This document shows positions 30,838 through 38,615 of a stretch of 64,000 bases of DNA, piece by piece. Positions within the stretch are counted from its first letter, which is position 1. The number at the start of each line of letters is the position of its first letter. The DNA is from Clostridiales bacterium. Its GTDB lineage: Bacteria; Bacillota; Clostridia; Christensenellales; UBA1242. The stretch is from NCBI GenBank assembly GCA_003522085.1, contig DPGI01000005.1:1-64000 (forward strand). The letters are read 5' to 3'. The notes beneath the pieces were generated by a model. The model was not told the DNA's origin. It saw only the letters and a list, made by a program, of their open reading frames with translations, and made no database searches. The position numbers were made by a program, and so were the translations under genes.

Positions 30838-31545
30838 GTGAAAAAAGTAGCAGTAATCGACAGCGGCAGCGGCGGTGTGAACGTGCTTAAATATTTGTTT
30901 AAAAACATTCAAGGTTGCCAGTTTTTATATTTAGCCGATGACAAAAATTCGCCATATGGTGAAAAGGGCAAGAAGCAACTAAAAAAGATAGGCGAAGGTC
31001 TCGTCATCTTTTTGCAGTCATTTTTTAATCCAGATATTATCATCATCGCGTGCAACACTTTGACAAGCACGGCAATCGAGCATTTACGAAAAAAATTTCC
31101 GGACATAGTTTTTATCGGCTGCGAGCCTGCGATAAAGCCTGCCTGCAAAAAATACAACCAAACAGACGTGCTTTTGCTTGCAACGCCTGCAACAATAAAG
31201 CACAATCATTTAATTGGCTTATATCCACAAGTGCGCACACATGCAATTAAAAATTTGCCAAAACTAATCGATGAAAATTTGTTTGAACTTGACTGTTTGC
31301 AACCACTTATAAACCAGCAGCTGAAATTATTCAAGCCAAAGGCAATCGTGCTTGGTTGCACGCACTTTGAAGCGATTAGAAATCAGATTTTGCGCGCGCA
31401 AAATGTCGAATTATTTTCAAGTTGCGAGGGCATAGCAAAAAGGCTTCAACAGTATTTAGACGAAACAGAAAAATCAAACGAAGTCAGTTTTATGTGCACG
31501 CAAGAGACTTCACCCGCAAAATATTATCACTATTTTAATTCTTGA
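30838..31545 (+). CDS. murI: Glutamate racemase
   Basis: 235 residues. Makes D-glutamate for peptidoglycan. VIDSGSGGVNVLKYL, the catalytic Cys in ACNTLTS (near 72), and the second in LGCTHFE (near 174) are all in place. Starts with GTG (30838), with no SD; TATATT ends 6 nt before the GTG, so this could be another leaderless start. 33 nt after gpr. Slightly short for the family (about 260). The 3' end overlaps a convergent gene by 16 nt. Confidence 0.92.
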   Translation: MKKVAVIDSGSGGVNVLKYLFKNIQGCQFLYLADDKNSPYGEKGKKQLKKIGEGLVIFLQSFFNPDIIIIACNTLTSTAIEHLRKKFPDIVFIGCEPAIKPACKKYNQTDVLLLATPATIKHNHLIGLYPQVRTHAIKNLPKLIDENLFELDCLQPLINQQLKLFKPKAIVLGCTHFEAIRNQILRAQNVELFSSCEGIAKRLQQYLDETEKSNEVSFMCTQETSPAKYYHYFNS

Positions 31546-32255
31546 ATCATATTTTGATAAATTTCAATCAGTTCAATTCCGTGATAGTTTAAATCGCTTT
31601 CGCTAGTTTTTGTCAGCATAAGGCATTCAAGTTCGTCTGCCAAATATTCACCGAGCGCTGTCAGTTTTGCCGAAGCATTTTGAAAGGTTTCAGCGTATTT
31701 TTTTTGCAGCGAAGCCGTTCTGTCGCACAATTTTTGCAGTTTTTCATTAACGTCGTCAAGGCTGTAAGCATTTGTAGAAAAGCCTACGCTTATGTCAGAA
31801 AGCGCCTTGAACGCGGCAAAAAAACTGTTCAGCGCTTCGCTCAGCAAGTTGCGATTTTCTGCCGACAAGTCTTCTTCTATGAAAATTTTTGGAAATGAAA
31901 GTTGCAAAATTTCGCTTTGAATTCCGCCTTTTTTCAAATGCTCAGCAAACAGCGTCGCATCGTTTTTGTTTGCATAAGCGGAATGAACGGCATAATAATA
32001 GTCGCCATGCTTAAAAATATAGCCCGCATTTCCTGCGTCAACAAAATCGCCAGCAATGACCTCGGCTTCGTGGCTGTTTTGAGATTTGTTTAAACAAACC
32101 AAAAAGCATTCTTCCGCCATGGCATAAACTCCGCCGCCATTAAAAGATGCCGCACCTATAAAAAGCGACGAACTAAAAAAGTTGGCAATGCATCCGGCAG
32201 CCAAAACGACGACCAGCGCCAAAACAATCAAAACAATTTTAAAATCCTTTTTCAT
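31530..32255 (-). CDS. Membrane-anchored protein with SPOR-like segment
   Basis: 241 residues. An N-terminal signal anchor (about 5-30, with Cys) is followed by DYYYAVHSAYANKNDATLFAEHLKKGG, which looks like the second half of a SPOR (peptidoglycan-binding) domain. The C-terminal half is helical with coiled-coil character. Probably an envelope protein, perhaps sporulation or division related; that is inference. It converges on murI. Confidence 0.65.
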   Translation of the reverse strand: MKKDFKIVLIVLALVVVLAAGCIANFFSSSLFIGAASFNGGGVYAMAEECFLVCLNKSQNSHEAEVIAGDFVDAGNAGYIFKHGDYYYAVHSAYANKNDATLFAEHLKKGGIQSEILQLSFPKIFIEEDLSAENRNLLSEALNSFFAAFKALSDISVGFSTNAYSLDDVNEKLQKLCDRTASLQKKYAETFQNASAKLTALGEYLADELECLMLTKTSESDLNYHGIELIEIYQNMIQELK

Positions 32256-32310
32256 AGTTTTAATTTATGACCAAATCCGACAAACTATGTGCAGTTTGTG
32301 GCACTTTCGC

Positions 32311-32339
32311 TTTACAAAAAGGCAGAGTAATAGTAAAAT
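32311..32339 (+). promoter_or_regulatory. groESL promoter without CIRCE
   Basis: TTTACA (32311-32316), 17 bp, TAAAAT (32334-32339). No TTAGCACTC-N9-GAGTGCTAA element. Just upstream is an inverted repeat CAAACT-ATGTGC-AGTTTG (32281-32298), and a single CtsR-like half site TTTGACC lies at 32343. Confidence 0.65.
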
Positions 32340-32362
32340 ATATTTGACCAAAGGAGGAGAGT

Positions 32363-32644
32363 ATGAAAATTAAACCTATACTTGATAGGGTCGTTTTATT
32401 ACCTAAAAAAAGTGAAGAAAAGAAAGGCGGAATTTTGATTCCATCAGTAGCGCAAGAAAAATCTCAAGTCGCAACTGTTATGGCTGTTGGTGACGGGATG
32501 ACAGCCGACGGTAAAGAAGTTAAAATGTTGGTAAAAGCGGGAGACACCGTGCTTTTTTCAAAGTATGCAGGTGTCGAAGTTGAGTCGGACGGCAAGACAT
32601 ATGTGATTGTTCGTCAAGCCGACATTTTGGCAGTAATAGATTAG
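32363..32644 (+). CDS. groES: Co-chaperonin GroES
   Basis: 93 residues: KPILDRVVLLPKKSEEKKGGILIP with the mobile loop, then GDTVLFSKYAGVEVESDGKTYVIV and DILAVID. Caps the GroEL ring. SD AAAGGAGGAG. groEL starts 8 nt downstream: the standard operon. Confidence 0.98.
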   Translation: MKIKPILDRVVLLPKKSEEKKGGILIPSVAQEKSQVATVMAVGDGMTADGKEVKMLVKAGDTVLFSKYAGVEVESDGKTYVIVRQADILAVID

Positions 32645-32652
32645 GAGGAAAT

Positions 32653-34269
32653 ATGGCAAAACTTATCAAACACGGAGCCGAAGCACGTGCCAGCCTTGAA
32701 AACGGCGTAAACACACTTGCTGATGCTGTTAAAATTACATTAGGGCCAAAAGGCAGGAATGTTGTGCTTGGCAAAAAATATGCTTCGCCACTCATCACAA
32801 ACGACGGAGTAACGATCGCAAAAGAAATCGAACTTTCTGATCCGTTTGAAAATCTTGGCGCCGAACTTGTCAAAGAAGTTTCGGTTAAAACAAACGACGT
32901 TGCGGGTGATGGCACAACCACAGCCGCAGTGCTTGCTCAAGCAATCGTAAATGAAGGTATGCGCAATTTTGCAGCAGGCGCAAATCCTGTGATTTTGAAG
33001 AAAGGAATTTTTAAAGCAGTAGACACAGCGGTCGAGGGTCTTAAAAAACTTTCAAAGCCAGTAGACGGCAAAGGCGACATAGCAAAGGTTGCGTCAATCT
33101 CAGCAGGTGACGAACAAGTCGGCCAGCTTATTGCAGACGCAATGGAAAAGGTTGGCAGAGACGGAGTGATTACGGTTGAAGAATCACAAACTATGCACAC
33201 CGAACTTTCAGTTGTTGAAGGAATGCAATTTGATCGCGGCTATCTTTCACCTTATATGTCGACCAATCCTGACAAAATGACGGCCGAACTTGACAACCCT
33301 TACATTTTGATTACAGACAAAAAAATCAGCCAAATTGCGGAAATTTTGCCAATTTTAGAGCAAATTGTAAAGCAAAACGCTAAATTATTGATTATTGCGG
33401 ACGAAGTTGAAGGCGAAGCACTTACAACAATCATCTTAAACAAACTTCGCGGAACATTTACTTGCGTGGCTGTTAAAGCCCCAAGTTTTGGCGACAAACG
33501 CAAAGCGTTGCTTGAAGACATAGCAATTCTCACTGGCGGGAAAGTGCTTTCTGAAGAACTTGGAATCGACTTTAAACAAGTCGGACTTGACATGCTTGGC
33601 CGTGCAAGAAGCGTTAAAGTTGACAAAGACACAACAACGATAGTTGAAGGCGCGGGCGATTCAAAATCAATAGAAGAGCGCGTAAAATTTATAAGAGGCA
33701 TGCTTGCAAAAGAAACAAGCGACTATGAAAAAGAAAAGCTTGCAGATCGTCTTGCAAAACTTGCCGGCGGCGTTGCAGTAATCAAAGTTGGCGCGCCAAC
33801 CGAAGTTGAAATGAAAGAGAAAAAACTTCGCATCGAAGATGCACTTTCAGCAACCAAAGCTGCAAGCGAAGAAGGTGTTGTCCCAGGCGGCGGTGTAGCA
33901 CTTTTAAAGGTTAAGCCAGACGTTGAAAACCTTGTGTCAAAACTCACAGGCGACGAAAAAACGGGCGCAGCAATCATCGTTAAAGCGCTTGAAGCGCCAA
34001 TTAGACAAATCGCGAAAAATTCGGGAGTCGATGGCGGGGTTGTTGCAAACAACGTGCTTGCAAATCTCGATAAAAAAGCGTATGGATATGACGCACTTAC
34101 AAACAAATATGTCGACATGATTGCAAGTGGCATAATCGACCCAACCAAAGTTACTCGTTCGGCGCTTCAAAATGCAGCGTCAGTGGCGGGAACGCTTTTG
34201 ACAACCGAAGTGCTTGTGGTTGAAACCGACGACGGCAACGAAAACAAAAACACAAACATGGATTACTAA
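32653..34269 (+). CDS. groEL: Chaperonin GroEL
   Basis: 538 residues, full length. ATP-binding motifs ITLGPKGRNVVL and AGDGTTTAAVLAQ, and EGVVPGGGVALL, are intact. It folds cytosolic proteins with GroES. The C-terminal tail ends DDGNENKNTNMDY instead of the usual GGM repeats. It is followed by a terminator that overlaps the start of the next gene. Confidence 0.98.
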   Translation: MAKLIKHGAEARASLENGVNTLADAVKITLGPKGRNVVLGKKYASPLITNDGVTIAKEIELSDPFENLGAELVKEVSVKTNDVAGDGTTTAAVLAQAIVNEGMRNFAAGANPVILKKGIFKAVDTAVEGLKKLSKPVDGKGDIAKVASISAGDEQVGQLIADAMEKVGRDGVITVEESQTMHTELSVVEGMQFDRGYLSPYMSTNPDKMTAELDNPYILITDKKISQIAEILPILEQIVKQNAKLLIIADEVEGEALTTIILNKLRGTFTCVAVKAPSFGDKRKALLEDIAILTGGKVLSEELGIDFKQVGLDMLGRARSVKVDKDTTTIVEGAGDSKSIEERVKFIRGMLAKETSDYEKEKLADRLAKLAGGVAVIKVGAPTEVEMKEKKLRIEDALSATKAASEEGVVPGGGVALLKVKPDVENLVSKLTGDEKTGAAIIVKALEAPIRQIAKNSGVDGGVVANNVLANLDKKAYGYDALTNKYVDMIASGIIDPTKVTRSALQNAASVAGTLLTTEVLVVETDDGNENKNTNMDY

Positions 34270-34282
34270 CAAAATGTTTAAT

Positions 34283-34322
34283 CTCTCCCTGTGATGGCAA
34301 TAACAACGCAGGGAGATTTTTT
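34283..34322 (+). terminator. groEL terminator whose 3' arm is the next gene's SD
   Basis: TCTCCCTG (34284-34291) / CAGGGAGA (34309-34316), 17-nt loop, then T6 ending at the ATG of the lipoprotein gene (34323). The GGGAG in the 3' arm is also the only SD of that gene, so the fold that ends groEL transcripts would also mask translation on read-through RNA. Confidence 0.75.
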
Positions 34323-34835
34323 ATGAAAAAATTAAAGTATTTGTTGTTGCCTCTTTTTGTTTTGTCTATAACTTTGGTCGGGTGCGAAACCAACAATCAG
34401 TTACGAGTCGCTTCGATTTCAAACATCACAGCGGTGGGGAGTGAAGATTTTGCAATTAGAATCAATTATCAAGAAGACGAAAGACTTGAAAACAAAGAAT
34501 TTGACGTGCAATTAAAATGTGACACCAGCGATGTGAAGCTGACGCTATGGAAAGAAAACGAACAAAAGGTTACATCAAACATAACTATAAAAGAAAGGTG
34601 GGTTTCGCTGACAAGTCTAAAAGCCGATTCGGCGGGGATAAGCGGACAAGAAACCTTTAAAAAACTTAAAGATGCTGTTGATGAAAGTTATATTTTCAAC
34701 GTATCCAAAACCTGTAAACTGATTTTTAGAGTTGTAGCGGGGGAAGCGACTGAAAACTCTGCAAAAACAGGTCAGATTTTGGCAAATTTTGAACCCGTAA
34801 GCGATGACTTTGTGCTTGAGTGCAAACTAAAATAA
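34323..34835 (+). CDS. Small putative lipoprotein
   Basis: 170 residues. Signal peptide with lipobox TLVGCE (Cys near 21). The mature part is mostly polar, beta-strand-like, with one Cys pair (KCDTSDV, KTCKLIF), and no family is recognised. Its RBS lies in the groEL terminator stem, and no separate promoter is seen, so expression probably depends on read-through from groESL. Confidence 0.72.
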   Translation: MKKLKYLLLPLFVLSITLVGCETNNQLRVASISNITAVGSEDFAIRINYQEDERLENKEFDVQLKCDTSDVKLTLWKENEQKVTSNITIKERWVSLTSLKADSAGISGQETFKKLKDAVDESYIFNVSKTCKLIFRVVAGEATENSAKTGQILANFEPVSDDFVLECKLK

Positions 34836-34866
34836 AAGCGTCATGTAAAAACGCTTTTATTTTTTT
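34833..34866 (+). terminator. Terminator after the small lipoprotein gene
   Basis: AAAAGCG / CGCTTTT hairpin followed by ATTTTTTT. Confidence 0.85.
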
Positions 34867-34901
34867 GTAAATTGTAGTAAAATCTCTTGTAGGAGTTAAA
34901 A

Positions 34902-35561
34902 ATGCTTTTAATCAAACATCTTTATCACAAATATACAAGAGAGTTTTATGCACTTTATGATGTAAATATGGAAGTTGCAGACGGCGAGCGCGTGGCTCTT
35001 GTTGGCGCTGATGACAGCGGCAAAACCAGTCTTTTGCGCATAATTTCAAAACTTGAAAAACCAAGCAAAGGCGAAGTATATCTTAAAGACCGCCCACTTA
35101 GAAAGGTGAACTTCCGTTCAGATATCAATGCGGGCTATGTTCCAGCAACGCCAGTTTTTTTAGAAAACAAAACAGTTTATGAAAACCTGAAATTTATCTT
35201 GTCAGAGCGCAAAATCAGCCCTATGGAAATTGAAAGCAAAATCAACGAAGCAATCATCGACTTTTCACTTGAAAAAATTAAAGATGAAAAAATTAGCAAT
35301 TTGACAGTTGAAGAAAAATACATTCTTTCACTAATTCGTTTGACATTCAGAAAACTTGACTTTTTAATGGTCGACAACATTTTCGAGCATCTTTCAGAGT
35401 TTTACATTGAAATCATTGAAGAACTTATCAACCGCTTAGTAGGGCCAAACACAACGCTGCTTTTGGCAACTACAGACGAAAAAATTGCAGACAGATTCTG
35501 CAAACGTAAAATATATTTTAAATCGGGCTCAATCGTTTCGCCAAACGAATACGCCGAATAA
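34902..35561 (+). CDS. Degenerate ABC-type ATPase without permease
   Basis: 219 residues with the ABC fold order, but key motifs are altered: Walker A GADDSGKTSL is good, while the signature LSGGQ is replaced by LTVEEKYI, Walker B reads FLMVDNIFEHL (catalytic Glu replaced by Asn), and the switch position is ATTDEK rather than a His. It could bind ATP but probably hydrolyses it poorly. No membrane partner is adjacent. SD TAGGAG. It may be a regulatory or scaffold ATPase or a decaying paralogue with an intact frame. Confidence 0.75.
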   Translation: MLLIKHLYHKYTREFYALYDVNMEVADGERVALVGADDSGKTSLLRIISKLEKPSKGEVYLKDRPLRKVNFRSDINAGYVPATPVFLENKTVYENLKFILSERKISPMEIESKINEAIIDFSLEKIKDEKISNLTVEEKYILSLIRLTFRKLDFLMVDNIFEHLSEFYIEIIEELINRLVGPNTTLLLATTDEKIADRFCKRKIYFKSGSIVSPNEYAE

Positions 35562-35563
35562 AT

Positions 35564-35902
35564 TTAGTCGTTAGGAAATTGCTTTTCGCCAACATCTTCT
35601 GTTGGCGTTTTTTTATTCGAAAAATTGGCAAGTGCGCTTAAAATCGGATTTCCGCCTTCGCCGCCGAGAGATTTAAACAAGTCTTGCATATTTGAATTTC
35701 CGCCGCTTATCGATTTTAACAAAATCGGCAAAATCAAATTTCCAATTCCGCCCGAAAAGTTGAATTGCGAACCCATTGGTTGCTGGCAAGAAGGGCATGG
35801 CGTCGATTTACCCATGCCTTCATTTTGACCTTGAAAAAATTGCGAGTTATTTTGCTCGGGATATGCCTCTTGCGGATAGAGAGGTGGGAAAGATGAATTC
35901 AT
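35564..35902 (-). CDS. Small Pro/Gln/Gly-rich protein with CPSC motif
   Basis: 112 residues from the ATG at 35902: an N-terminal Pro/Gln/Asn-rich part (FPPLYPQEAYPEQNNSQFF), one PCPSCQQP zinc-knuckle half, then a Gly/Leu-rich hydrophobic part (GGIGNLILPILLKSISGG). A consensus promoter lies 6 nt before the start, so the mRNA appears leaderless; longer in-frame starts would fall inside or before the promoter. Divergent from the 36-kb operon. Function unknown. Confidence 0.65.
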   Translation of the reverse strand: MNSSFPPLYPQEAYPEQNNSQFFQGQNEGMGKSTPCPSCQQPMGSQFNFSGGIGNLILPILLKSISGGNSNMQDLFKSLGGEGGNPILSALANFSNKKTPTEDVGEKQFPND

Positions 35903-35908
35903 GTTAAT

Positions 35909-35937
35909 TGTATATGCTTTAAATGTCAAAATTGCAA
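35909..35937 (-). promoter_or_regulatory. Leaderless promoter of the CPSC protein gene
   Basis: On the minus strand TTGCAA (35937-35932), 17 bp, TATACA (35914-35909), then 6 nt to the ATG at 35902. Confidence 0.65.
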
Positions 35938-35995
35938 CTGAAATGTAGAATTTATCGCGACGCAAACATATAATTCAAAATAGGTCGGAGGCAAT

Positions 35996-36292
35996 ATGAG
36001 CAAAAACTTCGCGGATTTTGAATACAAAAGGACGAGTGATGAGACTGCCAGCGCAAACAAAACTGACAAGAAAAAAATGTCAGACGCCCAGCAAATGAAG
36101 CAAACATATGATCAGTTGAAGGATTTAGATGCACGCAGTCTGCAAGCAAAACTTGCCGAAGAAGTTGCGCAACAAAAAGCAAACGGCACTTTCAACTATC
36201 CGCTTTTGCAGTCAAGTCTTGAAAGCATGAAAGCATTTTTGCCGCCCGAAAATTATGAAAATTTAAAAAGGCTGCTCGAAAGCATAAAATGA
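35996..36292 (+). CDS. Unrecognised 98-aa helical protein
   Basis: Charged, Gln/Lys/Ala-rich and predicted helical; no motif recognised. SD TCGGAGG. Its stop overlaps the subtilase ATG (ATGA), so the two are translationally coupled. It might be a chaperone or inhibitor for the protease, but nothing in the sequence proves it. Confidence 0.65.
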   Translation: MSKNFADFEYKRTSDETASANKTDKKKMSDAQQMKQTYDQLKDLDARSLQAKLAEEVAQQKANGTFNYPLLQSSLESMKAFLPPENYENLKRLLESIK

Positions 36293-37434
36293 TAAATCCT
36301 AAAATCGACAAATTATTGTTTGGTCAAGCGCTAGCACTTGGCAGCGATAAAAAGATAACCTGTTTAGTCAGTGCGTCGGCATTTAGTCAGCTTAAAAAGG
36401 TGTTAAAAAAACAAAACGTCGAAATATTAAATGAATATTTATTCATAAAATCTTTTTTCATTTCTGCAACCAAACAGCAAATTATGTTTCTCGCGCGCCA
36501 CGCAAGCGTAAAATTTATATCCTCAAACACATGCGCACTTGCGCTTATGAACGTGTCAAAAAAAGTGCTAAAACTTCCACCTAAAAATTTGACTGGTGTG
36601 GGGGTGGGTGTTGCGTTTATCGACACGGGCATAACCAATCACTATGATTTTTGTTTAGGACAGAATCGCATAAAAGGTTTCGTCGATTTTGTCGCGGACG
36701 GCAAATATCCCTATGACGATAATGGACACGGCACGTTTGTCGCGGGTGTCTGCGCGGGCAGCGGAGCAGCAAGCGGCGGCGTATATTCGGGGATTGCACC
36801 ATGCTGTGACATCTATGCACTAAAAGCGCTTGATAAAAACGGCGAAGCATATTCAAACAAAATTTTGTCTGCCATGGAGTGGGTCTATCTTAATCACAAA
36901 GAGAAAAATATCAAGGTTGTTTGCATGAGTTTTGGAAGCGAGCCGCTTGGCATAAACGACCCAATTATGGTTGGCGCCGAACAACTTTGGAACAGCGGAG
37001 TGATAGTCGTTGCCGCTGCTGGAAACAGTGGACCAGAATATCAAACAATAAAATCTCCGGGTGTTAGCCGAAAGATAATCACGGTTGGTGGAATGGACGA
37101 CAATCGCATGGACGATCAGTCTTTTTCAAGCGCTCTTTTTGAAATAGCATCTTTCTCATCACGCGGGCCATCGTTTCGATCATATAAACCTGACGTGGTC
37201 GCGCCTGCTGTGGAAATTACATCGTGCAGCACCAATTTCGGCTACACGACTTTAAGCGGAACAAGCGTCGCCACGCCAATGATTGCGGGCATCATGGCTC
37301 TGCTATGCGAGCGCTATCCAAACATTACTCCAGACGAAGCAAAGCACAAATTGCTTTCATCGTGCAGGCCTATTTGTTATAATAAAAATCTTGAAGGTTT
37401 TGGCTATCCAGATTTAACTAAAATTTTCGATTAA
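36289..37434 (+). CDS. Subtilisin-like serine protease (S8), intracellular type
   Basis: 381 residues. Catalytic triad in context: Asp in AFIDTGI (near 112), His in DNGHGTFVAGV (near 147), Ser in LSGTSVATPMIAG (near 326), and oxyanion Asn in AAAGNSGPEYQ. About 95 residues before the catalytic domain resemble a propeptide. No signal peptide, so it is probably cytoplasmic or mother-cell, as for ISP-type or sporulation-linked subtilases. ATGA-coupled to the 98-aa gene. The 3' end overlaps murG (convergent) by 21 nt. Confidence 0.93.
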   Translation: MINPKIDKLLFGQALALGSDKKITCLVSASAFSQLKKVLKKQNVEILNEYLFIKSFFISATKQQIMFLARHASVKFISSNTCALALMNVSKKVLKLPPKNLTGVGVGVAFIDTGITNHYDFCLGQNRIKGFVDFVADGKYPYDDNGHGTFVAGVCAGSGAASGGVYSGIAPCCDIYALKALDKNGEAYSNKILSAMEWVYLNHKEKNIKVVCMSFGSEPLGINDPIMVGAEQLWNSGVIVVAAAGNSGPEYQTIKSPGVSRKIITVGGMDDNRMDDQSFSSALFEIASFSSRGPSFRSYKPDVVAPAVEITSCSTNFGYTTLSGTSVATPMIAGIMALLCERYPNITPDEAKHKLLSSCRPICYNKNLEGFGYPDLTKIFD

Positions 37435-38451
37435 CTCAATAATTTTAGCATTTGCATCGTTTTTTCCTGTTTTTTGCAGGTTTTTTTTGTAAAAATTGGC
37501 ATTTTTAAACATTTTATCAATAGTTTGCTTTAAACTTTGCTTGTTCAAAGATTCATCTAAAATCATTTCGCCATAGCCAAGTTTTGAAAATAATTTTGCG
37601 TTTTCTATTTGGTCGCCGCGTGACGCAGCCTTTGAAAGTGGCAGCATCAGCATAGGTTTTTGCAGTGTCAACAATTCGTTTATCACGCCCGAACCGGCAC
37701 GTGTTACAACAAGGTCGGCAGCGGCATAATAGTCACAAATAGGGTCGAGATATGCAAACGGGAAATAACTATCTTTTGGCTTAATTGATGAGATGTTGTT
37801 TTTGCCAACTGAGTGAATTATGCAGTAATCTCCGGTCAAATATTCCGGCTCTGCAAGAAGTTCGTTCATACGCACCGAACCCAAACTTCCGCCCACAAAA
37901 AGAATGATCGGCTTGTTTGGATAGCGAAGTTTTGTCAGCACTTTACTCTTATCGCCATGGAACATATTTTCGCGAATCGGCTGTCCGGTGCAGATGTATG
38001 ACGGCGAAATTTTACTTGTCTGATGAAAGGTTGTGCATACAGCGCAGGCCGTGCGAGCAATGATTTTGTTTGCCAGTCCAAGCGTCAAATCTGACTCGTG
38101 AGTGATAAGCGGAATCTTCAATTTTTTTGCAGCGCGTGCAACTGGCAGCGCGACAAATCCGCCTTTTGAAAAAATGATGTCAGGCTTGATTTCTTTTAAA
38201 ATCTTTTTCGCCTGCTTGATTGACAAGTAAAGTTTAAAGGGAACTTTAAAATTTTTAATCAGTCTGCTGCGGTCAAATTTCACGCACTCAATTTCATGAA
38301 AGATGATGTTTTGAAATTTTGACACGATGTCTTTTTCCATGCCGTTTGATCCTATATAATGAATTTCCCAATTTTTTAATTGCTCCGCGATGGCAAGGTT
38401 GGGATAGATGTGTCCCGCCGTTCCGCCACCTGTAAAAACTATTTTTTTCAT
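37414..38451 (-). CDS. murG: UDP-GlcNAc:lipid I N-acetylglucosaminyltransferase MurG
   Basis: 345 residues. Makes lipid II at the inner membrane face. N-terminal GGGTAGHIYPNLAIA, IIFSKGGFVALPVARAA, THESDLTLGLANK, FVGGSLGSVRMNEL, and VTRAGSGVINELLTLQKPMLMLPL are the family motifs. SD GAGGTAG. Here murG stands alone rather than in a dcw cluster. Confidence 0.95.
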   Translation of the reverse strand: MKKIVFTGGGTAGHIYPNLAIAEQLKNWEIHYIGSNGMEKDIVSKFQNIIFHEIECVKFDRSRLIKNFKVPFKLYLSIKQAKKILKEIKPDIIFSKGGFVALPVARAAKKLKIPLITHESDLTLGLANKIIARTACAVCTTFHQTSKISPSYICTGQPIRENMFHGDKSKVLTKLRYPNKPIILFVGGSLGSVRMNELLAEPEYLTGDYCIIHSVGKNNISSIKPKDSYFPFAYLDPICDYYAAADLVVTRAGSGVINELLTLQKPMLMLPLSKAASRGDQIENAKLFSKLGYGEMILDESLNKQSLKQTIDKMFKNANFYKKNLQKTGKNDANAKIIELIENFS

Positions 38452-38553
38452 ACTACCTCAAAAAATAGTTTATGTAATATTTTTGGTTTTTATTTACGAA
38501 AAAATATTCAATATAATGAATAAAAATACAAATTTACAAATCGCAAAAATTCT

Positions 38554-38581
38554 TTGTTAAAAGTTAAAAATGTGATACAAT
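38554..38581 (+). promoter_or_regulatory. Promoter of the topoisomerase operon
   Basis: TTGTTA (38554-38559), 16 bp, TACAAT (38576-38581), then ACAGGAG and the ATG at 38616. The palindrome TATTCA-ATATAA-TGAATA lies 30 nt upstream in the murG-parE intergenic region. Confidence 0.6.
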
Positions 38582-38615
38582 AATTTGAAAGTAATTTGAT
38601 TTTACAGGAGATATT

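Noticed and set aside
32281..32362. CIRCE or complete CtsR operator at groESL
   Set aside because: Only a CtsR half site (TTTGACC) and an unrelated inverted repeat are present.
38506..38524. TATTCA-ATATAA-TGAATA palindrome as an operator
   Set aside because: Such A+T-rich palindromes are expected by chance in this composition; no regulator is linked to it.
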